Shown here one piece after another: positions 48,954 through 59,816 of a DNA stretch of 64,000 nt (positions are counted from its first letter, which is position 1; each line of letters opens with the position of its first letter). The DNA is taken from contig VIIQ02000068.1 in NCBI GenBank assembly GCA_007449985.2, positions 124,001-188,000 of the forward strand, read 5' to 3'. The position numbers and the translations under genes are program-made. The notes beneath the pieces were generated by a model. It ran no database searches. It was given only the letters and a program-made list of their open reading frames with translations, and was not told the origin of the DNA. The stretch is from Desmodesmus armatus (lineage: Eukaryota; Chlorophyta; Chlorophyceae; Sphaeropleales; Scenedesmaceae).

Positions 48954-50048
48954 TCATGCCGCCTGCAGCTCGCCGGTGGTGGGCTGCAGCATCAGGAAGC
49001 GATTCAAGAAGCGCTGGAACATCCGCTGCACTGGACCGCCGCGCTGCTGCTGCTTGCTGCTGGTATGGCGAGCTGATGTGGAGCTGCTCATGCTGGCACA
49101 GTGCACGGCTGCGTCGAAGGCGCACAGGCCCTGCAGCTGTAGCTTGTCGCCTGCACTCACAAAAGCAGCACACCACACATGGGGCAACACTGTTGCTGGC
49201 AAAATGACTGGAGGGGTGCATGACTTTGCTGATGTTGCTGCTTCACTTGCTGTTGATGCGCTGGTGCTGCACTGTTTAGCAGGCTGCTTACAAGCAGCAA
49301 GAGCAACAGCAGCACTACTGCAACAGCAGCAGCACAACAAAAGGGGTCCGACATGCTGCAACCTGGCGCCGCAACTGCTCACTCCACAGCCGAAACAGAA
49401 GCGTCCGAGCATTCTTACCTGAGCCTGGCGCCCTGCAGTGGAAGATGACCTGCGCGACAACAGCAGTAACGGTTCAGTTCACGGCCAACACAGGCTGGGG
49501 CAAGTGCAAAAAGAAACTAATCATTCTTACGTCAAACTCCTGCTCTTCAGGCAGGCTCAGGAGCTTCCGAATGGCCACGGCGAACTCCTTTTGGCCATCC
49601 TCTCCTGGCTTCACGGGGACCTTGTGGGTCTTGCCGTTGAAGCTGACGCGCATGTAAGGCGTTGACTGCTTATTGCCAGCGTGCATCCTCTCTTTCCAGT
49701 CAGGCAGCACAGACTGGCAAAATCGACAGTGACGCTCCTCGCTGCAGTCAGGAGCAAACGCAGGAGCAAACGCAGGCCCACGAAACAAAACGTGAGTATC
49801 GACGTCACATGGAGCCTGCTCATGACGATCGAGACCCCCAAGATGCTGTGCCTGCCGATGGCCACAACACCATCACCCTAGTCCCGTCAGCCTCACCTTT
49901 TGCCACCGCTCTGCAGCTGCCAGCGCGCCAGACAGTCTGCATGCGACATCCGTGGGCACTTGCATGGACGCTGCAGCTCCCTGCCTGGTTCTGGCCCGTC
50001 CAGGCATATCCAGCAGCAATCTCCGTCCACTTCGCTCATTGCGACCAT
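48954..50048 (-). CDS. RING-CH (RINGv) zinc-finger protein, probable E3 ubiquitin ligase
   Basis: Four exons: 49897-50048, 49531-49741, 49419-49449 and 48954-49150. They encode 196 residues. The zinc ligands are Cys12, Cys15, Cys29, Cys31, His36, Cys39, Cys56 and Cys59: C4HC3 order with the Trp after the sixth ligand (ADCLARW), as in RING-CH domains. The stretch between the fourth Cys and the His is four residues (CKCPRMSH), shorter than the usual seven. Residues 75-145 (YMRVSFNGKTHKVPVK, FAVAIRKLLSLP, FDVIFHCRAPG) look like a beta-grasp or ubiquitin-like fold. No membrane segments are present, unlike MARCH ligases. The C-terminus is basic and Gln/Ser-rich. The Met at 50039 is an equally good start. 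Ligase activity is inferred from the domain only. Confidence 0.9.
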
Positions 50049-51896
50049 CAACACAGATAATAATGGGACGTGTTGCCTGTGGCGAATGCAGTGCTGCTGG
50101 GGCGCCTGCCCCAACCTTTCTGTTAGGGTCGTTGTGACATCGTCAATTTGGTTTCGGGTTTTGACTGCAAGGAGGGAATCCGTCCGGTTTCGTGGTCATT
50201 AGTCTCTTATTAATGTAACTTTTTGTGTGATAGTCGCTATTTTGAGCCGAGAGGCGACCCTGGGGCAGCACATACGCTTGAACCGGTCAATGGTCGTTGA
50301 CCTGCGCTTTTACTCAAATTGCAGCCCTGTACGTTATGCCTCCACCAATGTTTCATTGTGCCATGTAGCCTGTCTGACACAGCCTGTGGAACCAGCAAGG
50401 CACCCTGCACTGTGGCTGTAAACCTGTGTGGTACTTGCACGGCTAGCCGTGCGCTTGGCTGGCCAAACACCGCTACAGTCGTGAGACCTTTGGGCCCTTC
50501 AGACAAACACAATGTTGTGTTATATGTTGTGTTTTTGGTAAGGACGTTCGTTTGATTGCATGTGTCCACCAATGCCATGTTTCCTTTCGCCAAAGGCGTT
50601 GGTGCCAGGCTGGCAACAGTACTGTTGTCACGCACTGCGCATCACCATATCAAGTCGGTGGGCAGACTGACCGCACAAGTTAGAGAGCAACTTGTTGTGT
50701 GATGAGGGTGTGCCACCACCCAAATGAAGTGCCTCGGTCTGGCAGCTTGTGAGCGTCACTCTCGTACCTGCAACAGCACCAACACGGATGTCAGCCTCGT
50801 TGTCGTCATAGGAGCTTCGCAGATGCAGGATTGGTGACATGTCGATTGGTGGCCACAAAGAAAAAGGTGGGCTGGGGGTAGTCACTCCGTATGGGGAGCT
50901 GGGGTCCCCACTAGTGTGAAGTGGTCTGGGCGTGTCATGCTGTCAAAAAACACAGCACAAGGGCGGGGGCCAGTGTGTCACATGCTCCAGCAACATGTGC
51001 ATTTTTGTCAGCATCATCAGGGGCCTTTCGATGTTGCAGCCAACCATGTACATTGCCTGCCATGCAGTGCCGTAGGGGGTGTGATATGTGGCTGACATGG
51101 CCACCACCGTGGTAAGTCAAGAGTGGCTACCCTCTATCCACCAGGTCAGTAGCCTAGTCAGTCAGCTGCTTAGGTGCCAAGACTGTGGCACTGAGGTCAG
51201 AAGCCATGATGCCCGGATGGTTGACACTCAGTGACTGCAGGCTGAGTATGGGGTGTGCGCAGGAGGCGTGCAAACAGAAACCAGTATTGATGCCCATACC
51301 AGGGGCTGTGGCGACTAGGTTAGGCATTTTTCTACCAAACGGTGTCAGTGTCAGACGGACAATGTACACGTATGTCCGTATGTACGGGATGAATGTGCAG
51401 TGTGCTAGGTCATTGCCAATGCCAGGTTGTCAGCTGCTGCACCCATGCTCGGCACGCTCGGCATGTGGTCTGGTGCTTGTTCCTGTTCAGTCTGTTATAG
51501 TCCTGCCAATCACTTCCGCATTACGACATACAGCAACATGTACAAGGGTGCAGTCAAACTAGTGAGTTCCATGGTACCATGGCCACATACTGGTGCACTC
51601 CACAGCATGTGCCAAGCCAATTCAAAGAAACAAAATAACGAATGACAGAGCTCTGCCACTCTTTGGAACGGCGGTCAACCATCGTTTAACTTCCGCGCGC
51701 CAAGTCGCGATAACAGTTGAGACCGTCGCGCCCATGCTCCACGACATGCTCCCTGGGGACAAATCAAAACACACACCCAATCCTTGTCCCATTTTCATAA
51801 TTCTTCACCCCTGTCCCTCCATTCCTGGAGTGTTCAGCCTAATTGTCTTGGTCGATCACCTCTTGGCTTCCCATCCACTTCATTGGCAAAAACAGA
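50049..51896. other. Divergent intergenic region between RING-CH and F-box/LRR genes
   Basis: At 1.85 kb this is long for a shared promoter. Two minus-strand open frames, 50237-50635 (about 130 codons) and 51154-51369, look protein-like in composition but match no family I know and lack convincing starts. A relic gene or mobile element is possible. No terminal repeats were found. Confidence 0.4.
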
Positions 51897-54800
51897 ATGT
51901 CAGAACTACAAGAAACTGTCGTTCACCCCGGTCTTCCCATGGATGTGATGCAGGTGAGTTCCCCGCTGGCAGGTGAACTGCCACGGTCGCTCGGACAAGC
52001 TCACAGAAAGCATTACATCAATAATTGTGTTGTTGGTATTGCTATGGAACGAAGTCCGCAGAACATCAGCTCCACATGGGGCCTCTTATACTGCCTGCTG
52101 CTGTTGTGACCCCACCCTGCTGCTAACATGCTGCTGTTGCCTTTGCAGATTGTCCTGAGCTATATCACGGACACAAGGACGATGGCAGCAGCTCGTCAGG
52201 TCTGCAAGGCCTGGCATGCTGCTTCAGCAGCAGCAACCGCCACAGTCAGTGTCAACCTACCTGGCAACATCCAAGACATGCGCAGCAAGCTGGCTCTGCT
52301 GTTACATGTAAGGAACTCTCTGTATATATCTAACACTTTTAACCCTTGACACATGCACACTGGTTGTCAACCTGGCTTTGCCACGGAAGCACCAGCCTGC
52401 ATCCAACCTACCGCCTCCCCCACCCCCTTCTATGAGGTCCTGCCCGTACCACCACGCCAGCCAGCCTAACCCCTATCATCCACCCCCCGTCGCGTCCCTA
52501 CCACCAACCTTCTCACTAACATGCTTGCACGCGTCGTCTATTGCAGGTGATGCCAAACCTGGCAGGCTGCCAACTCAGCGTTGGCTCCGGTGCTGCATCA
52601 GCCTACCCCGCAGAGTGCTTCAGGCAGCTGCTGTCCTTCCCCACCCTCAAAGCCCTGGACTTGAGGTTCAGTGACTCATTGGACCTCACATCAGATGACA
52701 TAACCCACCTGGCCTGCCTTACCGCCCTCACACGTCTGCACCTGTTCAACATCAGCTTGGCCGCAGCTACAGACAGCAGCCCACTGCTGCTGCTGAAGGA
52801 CTTGGCAGAGCTCAGCCTGGTGCACCACAGCAAGGTCAGTTGGGAGCTAGTCCCTTGGGGTTTAGTCACAACAGCGCACTGCTACTTTACTGCAAAACAC
52901 ACTGCATCTCACTCAGTCTTCCTATTTGAGCATCTCAAACCAAGATGTGAGAAGCCAGTGTCAGTTGGGGACTAGTCGCTTGGGATTTAGTCATAACAGC
53001 GCACTGCTTCCTTGCTGTAAAACACTGCAATTCACTCAGTCTTTCTTTGCAAACATCCCAAACCTAGGTGTGAGAGAGCCACAGGCATGGGTTTGTGACT
53101 GCCATTGCTGCTCCTTGACATTGCTGCTGCATTGGCCACATTCATGTCTTTGCTCTGCAGGTATCCGCCCTGCTGGTAGGTGACGGCCACCTGAGTGTGC
53201 TGGGCCGCATCAGTGGCCTGACAGACCTAGTCCTGCAGGGCCGCATGTGCAGTGCCAGTGATGGAGGCCTGCTGGCCCTCTCTGGCCTCACAAAACTCAA
53301 CAGCCTGGCCATTAGCTGGGTGCCTTGGCAGAGCCAGATCACACAGGTGGGTCACATCACTGTTTGAATTTGTTTTTTGAGAACAGGATGTTTCATATTT
53401 AGTGTTACAACAGTGCATTGGCAAAAGCAGATTTAGGCAGGGGGCTTGCAGCCCAGCTGGCTGTTAGTGTAATCTTGGTGGTGGTAACACAGGAGCGTGT
53501 TCTTTGGTTTGACAGTTCTAGGGCTGGGCAAAGAGCCAGCTCAGCTGTTGAGCAGGTGCATAACACGCAACATGGTTGACAGACGCAACAGCAGCAGGTG
53601 ATCCTCATGGGTCAGACCAACCACCTCCACGGCCTGACAGCCACCTGACTAAGTACCACTCCTCCCTCCTGCTGCTGCTGCTGCTGCTGCGCTGTTCTCA
53701 GACTGCCGCCCTCCAGCTGCTGTCAGCCCTCAAGGCTCTCAAGACCCTGCAGCTAGGCGGTGCAGAGCTGCTGCTGCCCAGCATCCCCCACTTCCCCGTC
53801 GCTGCAGTACACGCCCCACCCGCGCCCCCAGCACCTGCAATCGCAGACCCCCAACAGCCCGTGCTGCTGCCCCAGCTGTCAACCAGCATGTCACTGAACA
53901 CTGCTGCAGCGCTGGTCAGCAGCCAGACTGACCTGATGCGCAGCATGTTGATGGCTAAGGCTTCTGAGCTGGAGCAGTTCAAGCTGCAGTTCAACTGCTG
54001 TGGAACAGGCGTGGAGAAGGTGGGTGTGCATGTTACAAGTGTGTTCTACAGTCATGCATATTCTGCATGTCACACGCCAATCATTGAGTAACTGAACTCT
54101 GTGGCGGCCAACTTGGGCGAGCCTTGCCATGACACCACCACCACCGCTGTGCCTCCTCGCATAGCACTTCCACCACACAGCCGCACCCACCCGGCCTGCT
54201 ATCGCCTGCATTTCACTCAGTATTGCTCCGTACATGCCCACCACCTGCGGCAACCAAGAGTGCTCGCCCGCCTGCACGCTGTCTTTAGTCCTGACGTCAC
54301 CCCCCCCCCCTGACCCCCAACCGCAGGCACTACTGGCTCTAGGAGACGTCCGCGGCAAGCTTGCCGGCCTGCAGTGGTCCTACGCCAAGCTGAGCGGCCC
54401 CAACAGCGCCACCCTCCTGGCCGCCTGCACCTCCCTCACCTCCCTCAAGCTGCGCCTGTGGTACCAAGACTATAACCTGCGCCCCTTCAAGTTCAACCTA
54501 GCCCAACTCACTACCCTCATAAGCCTGCGCAGCCTCGTAATCGACAAGCGCCCACCCTTCCAGCAGCAGCTGCCAGCACAGCAGGGTGCGATCAGCATTC
54601 CCCTGACCCCCGCTGTCCTGCAGGCATGTGCGGCTAGCTGGCCTCAGCTGCAGAAGCTGCAGCTGGGTCTGTCGAGGGCCGACTTTGGGCCCAGTCCTCT
54701 CCAGGGCTTAGCAGGGTTTACTCAGCTCAAGAGTCTCAGTGTGCATTGCTATGACCAGGGGTACGATGATGGACAGTACATGCTGCCAATGGATATCACA

Positions 54801-55902
54801 TGTCTGCCTAGCAGCCTTGTCAAGGTTGACCTGATGCATGCTGAGCTGTTTAGCAGCGGGACAGACAGCGGCCGCGACAGCTGCAGCAGCGGGGGCAGCA
54901 GCAGCAGCGGCAGCAACAGCAGCAGCCAGCGCAGGCGGGAGCTGCTGGCCCACAGCAGCTGTAGTATGAAGAGTGGCAGCAGCGGTAGCATCTTGCGCAC
55001 TTGCAGCAGCAACGGCTTTGATCACACTGGCTGTAGCAGCAGCAGCAGCAAGCATACCGGCAGGGTGGGCTTTGCTGCTGCATCTGCGCATGCCTTCACT
55101 TCAATGCTGAGTGAGAGCTTCAGTGTGCTGAGCAGGCAGGCCAGCATCGACTGCAGTGCACCCTACATGGATCAGCTGCCAGCACAGCCATACCAGCAGC
55201 AGCAGCAGCAGGAAGTGCAAGCATACTATGCGCAGTGCCAGCAACAGCAGCAGGTACAGAGCCTGACTCAGCCTTGCAGTGCCGGTGTGTCGGCATTTGC
55301 CTCAGCCACCGGCGCAGCCGCCGCCGCTGCTGCCGCCACCATTGGCAGCACTGCCAGGCTGGTGAGCAGCAGCAGCACTGCTGGTGCTGCTGCTGCTGTT
55401 GAGAGCCACTCCAGCTGGCTTCATGAGCTCATGAACAGCTTACCCACCATCCCAGCAGGTGAAAGCAGTGCCGGCAGCAGCACCAGCAGCTATGTGAGTG
55501 CTGATGACAACTGCTGCAATGCTATGCCTTCAACAGCAGCAGCAGCAGCAGCAGCAGGAGGGCCTCCCGTCAGTAGGTCAAGCAGCAATGTCAGCCGCCT
55601 GTCCTGCCAGCAGTCGCTGCCGACATTGCCGGAGCAGCGGGCACTGCCGCAGCAGCAGAGTGATGTCAGCAAGCAGCAGCCTGCTGTGGCGCGCAGGAAC
55701 CCCTTCGCTGCAGCAGCTGCAGCAGCAGCTGTGCACGAGGCCATTGGCGGCTGTGTTGCTGCAGTCGAGCCAAGCACGGCAGCTCCTGCTGCCTATGCTG
55801 ATGCTGCAGCAGCGTTTAGTGATTGCTGCAGTGGCCGTGATACTATCAGTACCACTGCCAAAGACCAAGACAGCAAGCTTGGGAAGAACTACAGCAACAG
55901 GT

Positions 55903-55935
<33 letters not shown>

Positions 55936-56939
55936 CATCAGTCAGCCTGGGACGCAGCAAGAGTGTTGTGGCTGCTGCCTTCAAGGGTGGCAAGAGCAGC
56001 AGCAGCAGCAAGGGTTTAGCTGCTGCTGGTGAGGTTATGGTGCAGCGGGCCTACCTGCCACACCTGCAGCAGCTGCAGTTGAAGCACTGCTCGCTTGTTG
56101 GGGTGACACTGGATGACATCATCACAAAACCACTGGTGAGTAAGAGGCACTCAAAATTGATGGACAGCAAAGGAGTCTGTACGGCGCACAAAAAAGGCAG
56201 TGGGGAGCTAGTGCAATGCATGTTTATACCGCCGCAGAGCATTGCGGCCTGCTGCTGGGTCTTACCCACAGTCACTTGTTGTTTCAATTCACCCATGCTG
56301 CAAGCTGTAGCGTTGTGTATGGGGGCATGCAAATTAGTGGAAGCATGCAAGTCACACAATCTAATACAACCCAGTGGATTGCCTCGCACCAGCTAAGGAA
56401 AAGCCTTGCCACGTGCCCGTAGACCCCTGCCACCCTCCTGACCACCTGCCTCCCTTCTGACCCCACTCTCCCTCCCTTCCCCCCCCCTGCAGGAGCTGCG
56501 CGTGCTGCAGCTGATCGAGGTGTGTGGCCTCAGCCCCCGCGACATCGCCCTGCTGCCCTACCTCGCTACCCTTCACCGCCTCACCCTCATCGCAGCCCGC
56601 GAGGACGCCTGGCTGGGCCTGGCCCCCCTACGCCTGCTATCCAAACTCCCAGAGCTGCGCCACCTGGACTGGGTTGTATCAGAGAAGGCGCTGTCAGGCC
56701 GGCATGCAAAGGCCCCAGAGCTACAGGCACTCGCGCAGTACCCTAAGCTGGCGGTGCTGACGGTGCATACCTTGCTGGGACGCTGTGAGCAGCTACATGC
56801 AGTGAGCGGGCAGCTGAGGGCGGGTTGTGCTGTGCGGCTGATGACACCGGCGTTCTGTGAGCATGCGGCGAAGAAGAGCGGGTTTGGGATTGGGCGGCTC
56901 TTGGGGGCTGCGAGCTGCCTGCTGCCTGGGCATGTGTAG
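51897..56939 (+). CDS. F-box-like / leucine-rich-repeat protein with long low-complexity insert
   Basis: Seven exons: 51897-51953, 52149-52307, 52547-52834, 53161-53346, 53702-54019, 54327-56135 and 56493-56939. All boundaries are phase 0 and encode 1087 residues. Residues 13-55 (LPMDVMQIVLSYI, AAARQVCKAWHAAS) fit an F-box-like motif. Leucine-rich repeats follow (FPTLKALDLRF, LTALTRLHLFNISL, LTDLVLQG, LKALKTLQLGGAEL, LTSLKLRLWY) and resume after the insert (LPHLQQLQLKHC, ELRVLQLIEV, YLATLHRLTLI). Between about residues 440 and 840, exon 6 encodes Ser/Ala/Gln/Cys-rich low complexity from AGC/GCA/CAG runs, without a stop. F-box/LRR proteins choose substrates for SCF ubiquitin ligases; that role is inferred. 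The F-box call is weaker than the LRR call. Confidence 0.85.
52835..53078. repeat. Tandem duplication of about 124 bp in an LRR-gene intron, including the donor
   Basis: The first copy begins exactly at the splice donor (52835, GTCAGTTGGGAGCTAGTC) and the second at 52959 (GTCAGTTGGGGACTAGTC). Both continue through TTTAGTCA.AACAGCGCACTGCT and end in a TGTGAGA..AGCCA phrase. They differ by scattered substitutions and small gaps. Confidence 0.88.
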
Positions 56940-58026
56940 GGCAGCGGCAGCAACCGGGGGCTGCGTTGTAGGCAGGAGGGACATTTGGTGGGTCGTGCTG
57001 GTGGGGTGTGGACAGCTGCCTGCTGCAAGGTATGTGTGTGCGCGGCGGCTGTCAAGTGCCGCAGGGAGTTTTTGGATGGCTTGTAGGGTCTTGTTTGTGG
57101 TAATGGAGGGCTTGCACTGCAGGGCAGTGGGCCTTGTGGCAATAACATACAGTTTTGTCAACGGCAAGGCAGGTGCTGATATGTGGCCTGTGTCTGGTTG
57201 TGGTCTCTGTGCCCTCACCGCGATTAGCAGCTTTGTTGTATATGCCTGCTGGCTGGTGTTCATATGAGTGGCTGGCAAGCGCCGCCGGATATGCACAGGT
57301 GTGTGCTGCCGCTGCTGGTCGCTGCAGCCGGCCAACTCAGCCCAGCTGGGTTGGTTCAACCATCTGGGTGCCTGACTGGTTGGTGTGTTGATTGTTGAGC
57401 AGCGCTGCGCTGCTGTCTAGTTGCACCCTCGCCTTACTGTGGGCTACAGTCAGCCTGCTGGCGCAATTCAGCTGGCTGTTCTGGTTTGGGTACGCAAGAA
57501 CTGTCATTTGGCAGAACTGTTCTGTGTGCGGGAAAAGGCTGTGTTAAAGCTCACAATGTGTGAGTATGACCCATAGCTTAAGTTGGGCTTTTGTCATACA
57601 CGGACCAATGCAGGCGCGTTGCAGGACCCACAAGTTTTGTTGAGGGTGGGCCACAATGGCTGGTCCAGCGGCCCACCTGTGAATGGTGGTGCGTGCGTAG
57701 TCACTTTCTGAGGTGTCAGACTGATGATACGGTACCGACCCAGTAACTGCCCAGCAACAATGTCAAACAAGCTGCTACCCATAGTACAAGCTGTCAATGG
57801 ATGCATACCCCGTCCAGGCACACACACCGTGGCACCTCACGTGCACGTGACCCCACCACCACCACACATCACATGTGCGCAATCATGGGCAACATGCCAA
57901 GACTTGTTGTGGGGTCATGTTGCACTCTACCTGTACAGCTCCGACACTGTCTGCAACAACCCAACCTGAGTTCAAACCCCCAAGGTGACTAATGCCCTAA
58001 CTGCCAGTCAGTGGCTGTCTTTGCAG
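56940..58026. other. Region downstream of the LRR gene; may hold 5' exons of the next gene
   Basis: The left part should be the LRR 3' end. The right part should contain the first exon or exons of the membrane protein whose later exons start at 58027, but no exon with a suitable phase-2 donor was identified. A frame from 57801 to a gtgact donor at 57985 would leave a 42-base intron and the wrong phase. Confidence 0.4.
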
Positions 58027-59075
58027 AGCTTGGCACTTGATAAGTGGCACTGCACACGATCTGGCCGTCGTATTGGTTTCAAGCATTCGCACGGACGTAG
58101 TTGCATCAGGCAGAAGGGATCTACCACAGCAGACAAGTTCGTCTCAGCATGCAGACCACCTGTCGAATGCAGTCAACGGTATCGAAGTTGCATCATTCAC
58201 AGCTACTCGCTGTGGCACGGCCATGCACGATCCACACAACCCTACTTGCAGCCAGGCACTGGCAGCAGCGGCAGGACTGTCTGCAGCGCAGCAGGACTCT
58301 GCAGCTGGTGCAAGCAGGTGAGCCCACCGGCTGATGCAGGACTAACACATGGAAAGCTTGAGGCCCGTCAGTGATCCACTTTTCGGGTGGTTTGTGTGTT
58401 GGCCATGCGGACGATTGTGTGGCTCTTTCGATACTTGGCTCGGGGTCCAGCCTTAGCCAAATCCCCTGCAGCATCGCGCTCAGCAGCAGGGCTGCATGCA
58501 ACCAATACATGCTGTATCACCTGCTTGCAGAGCACTCTGGTCCACACAGCAGCAGCACTACTAGCGGCAATGGCACGCCCAAAGGCAGTATCATTACAGA
58601 TTCAGACATCGGCTTTCTGGGCAAGCTGCTGGTGTTTTCTTTTGCTGGTGAGTCCCTGTTGCACTCAGCGCGCTATGCCTTACCTCACCATGCAATCGGT
58701 GGCTGTGCAGGGTAACTCAACACACAGTGTCAAAGCTGTCGTGCAGAGGCATGGCAGGCCACACTCTGGGCCATGAACATTACCATGGCATAAACTTCCA
58801 CAATGCCTTTGGTCATTGCTGGATTTAACCAGCAGCTCTTGAGACACTGCAGCCATTGCAGGCCAGGCGAAGTCGGACTGTGCTTGTTGTAGTAGAACAT
58901 CCATGCTTGTTGTGCCTGCATTTCTGTCGCAGGTGCTGCTTTAATCAAGTACGGCAGCCTGGCGATAGATCTGCCGTTCCAGGCCAATGCGGCAGTAGCT
59001 CTGTCGCTTGTGCTGGGCACTCCTGCAGCCTACTCCCTGTACTTGCTCACCAAGAGCAGCGATCAGCAGCAGTAG
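58027..59075 (+). CDS. Membrane protein of unknown family, 5' end not resolved
   Basis: Three exons are supported: 58027-58317, 58472-58647 and 58933-59075. They join in phase and end at TAG (59073-59075). The visible part is about 203 residues. It starts with a Ser/Ala/Thr/Arg-rich stretch of low structure (LISGTAHDLAVVLVSS, LAAAAGLSAAQQDSA) that could belong to a plastid transit peptide. A linker (SSSTTSGNGTPKG) and two hydrophobic segments follow: DIGFLGKLLVFSFAGAALIK and AAVALSLVLGTPAAYSLYLL. The tail is short and polar (TKSSDQQQ). The arrangement suits a small plastid or inner-membrane protein, which is an inference. I do not recognise the family. The exon at 58027 needs two bases from an upstream exon that I could not place. 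Confidence 0.68.
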
Positions 59076-59816
59076 GAACTTGCTTGGGCCAGCTGGATTG
59101 TGCAGCGGTGTGGCATTGCATCTATACTGTTGAGCATGTGTTTTATGCTTGTAACATGGTTCAGAAGCAGACCAATCTGCAATGGCGCCAGCGCCAGCGC
59201 CCGGCTCCTTATGCTGATTCTGGGGTTTTGTGTAGCGTGGGTAACCTGTACCAAGACACGCAAGTCAGACAGACTGGCCTGTGAACTGCTTCTCTATGAT
59301 ATTGGCTGGTCCATTATGGTGGAACACATGCAAGCAAGCCGGTCACACTGAATGGTTGCTGTGAGTGGAGCACCCCCCCCCCCCCCAAACCCAGCAGTCG
59401 TGCACACTCTGCAAGACATTTTACTTGAGACACAAGCGTGGTCTTGAAATGTGATGGAACCCTAGCAGCAATTCATGAGCAGCTCTTCCAGTTTCAACAT
59501 TTTACACTGAAGTGCTGAGTAGCAGTACTGCTGTATTGCATGCATGTGCATGGATATGGCTGGGGCCCAGAGGACTGGATGGGTGCAGTTTCAGCCGTTT
59601 AACAGCCGTCTAATACAACCGCGCTGGACACAACTGATTGTCAACTTGCTGCCAACGGCCAAGGTTCAGGATTGATCTGTCCCTTGATCTGGCAGTAGTA
59701 TGAAAACATACAACGACTGCATCCTCGATACACAGTCGAGGACAAACACTCAGAAGCTGAATCAAGAAAGCACGTCTGGTGAATGGTTTGAAAAGCATCT
59801 CACAGTCAGCAACAGC
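59076..59816. other. Intergenic region before the diflavin reductase
   Basis: These 740 bases hold the 3' end of the membrane-protein gene and the promoter of the reductase. A 14-base poly-C run is at 59373-59386. No open frame with recognisable features was seen. Confidence 0.45.

Noticed and set aside
57801..57984. Possible first exon of the membrane protein at 58027
   Set aside because: Its donor leaves only 42 bases of intron and the wrong phase for the next exon.
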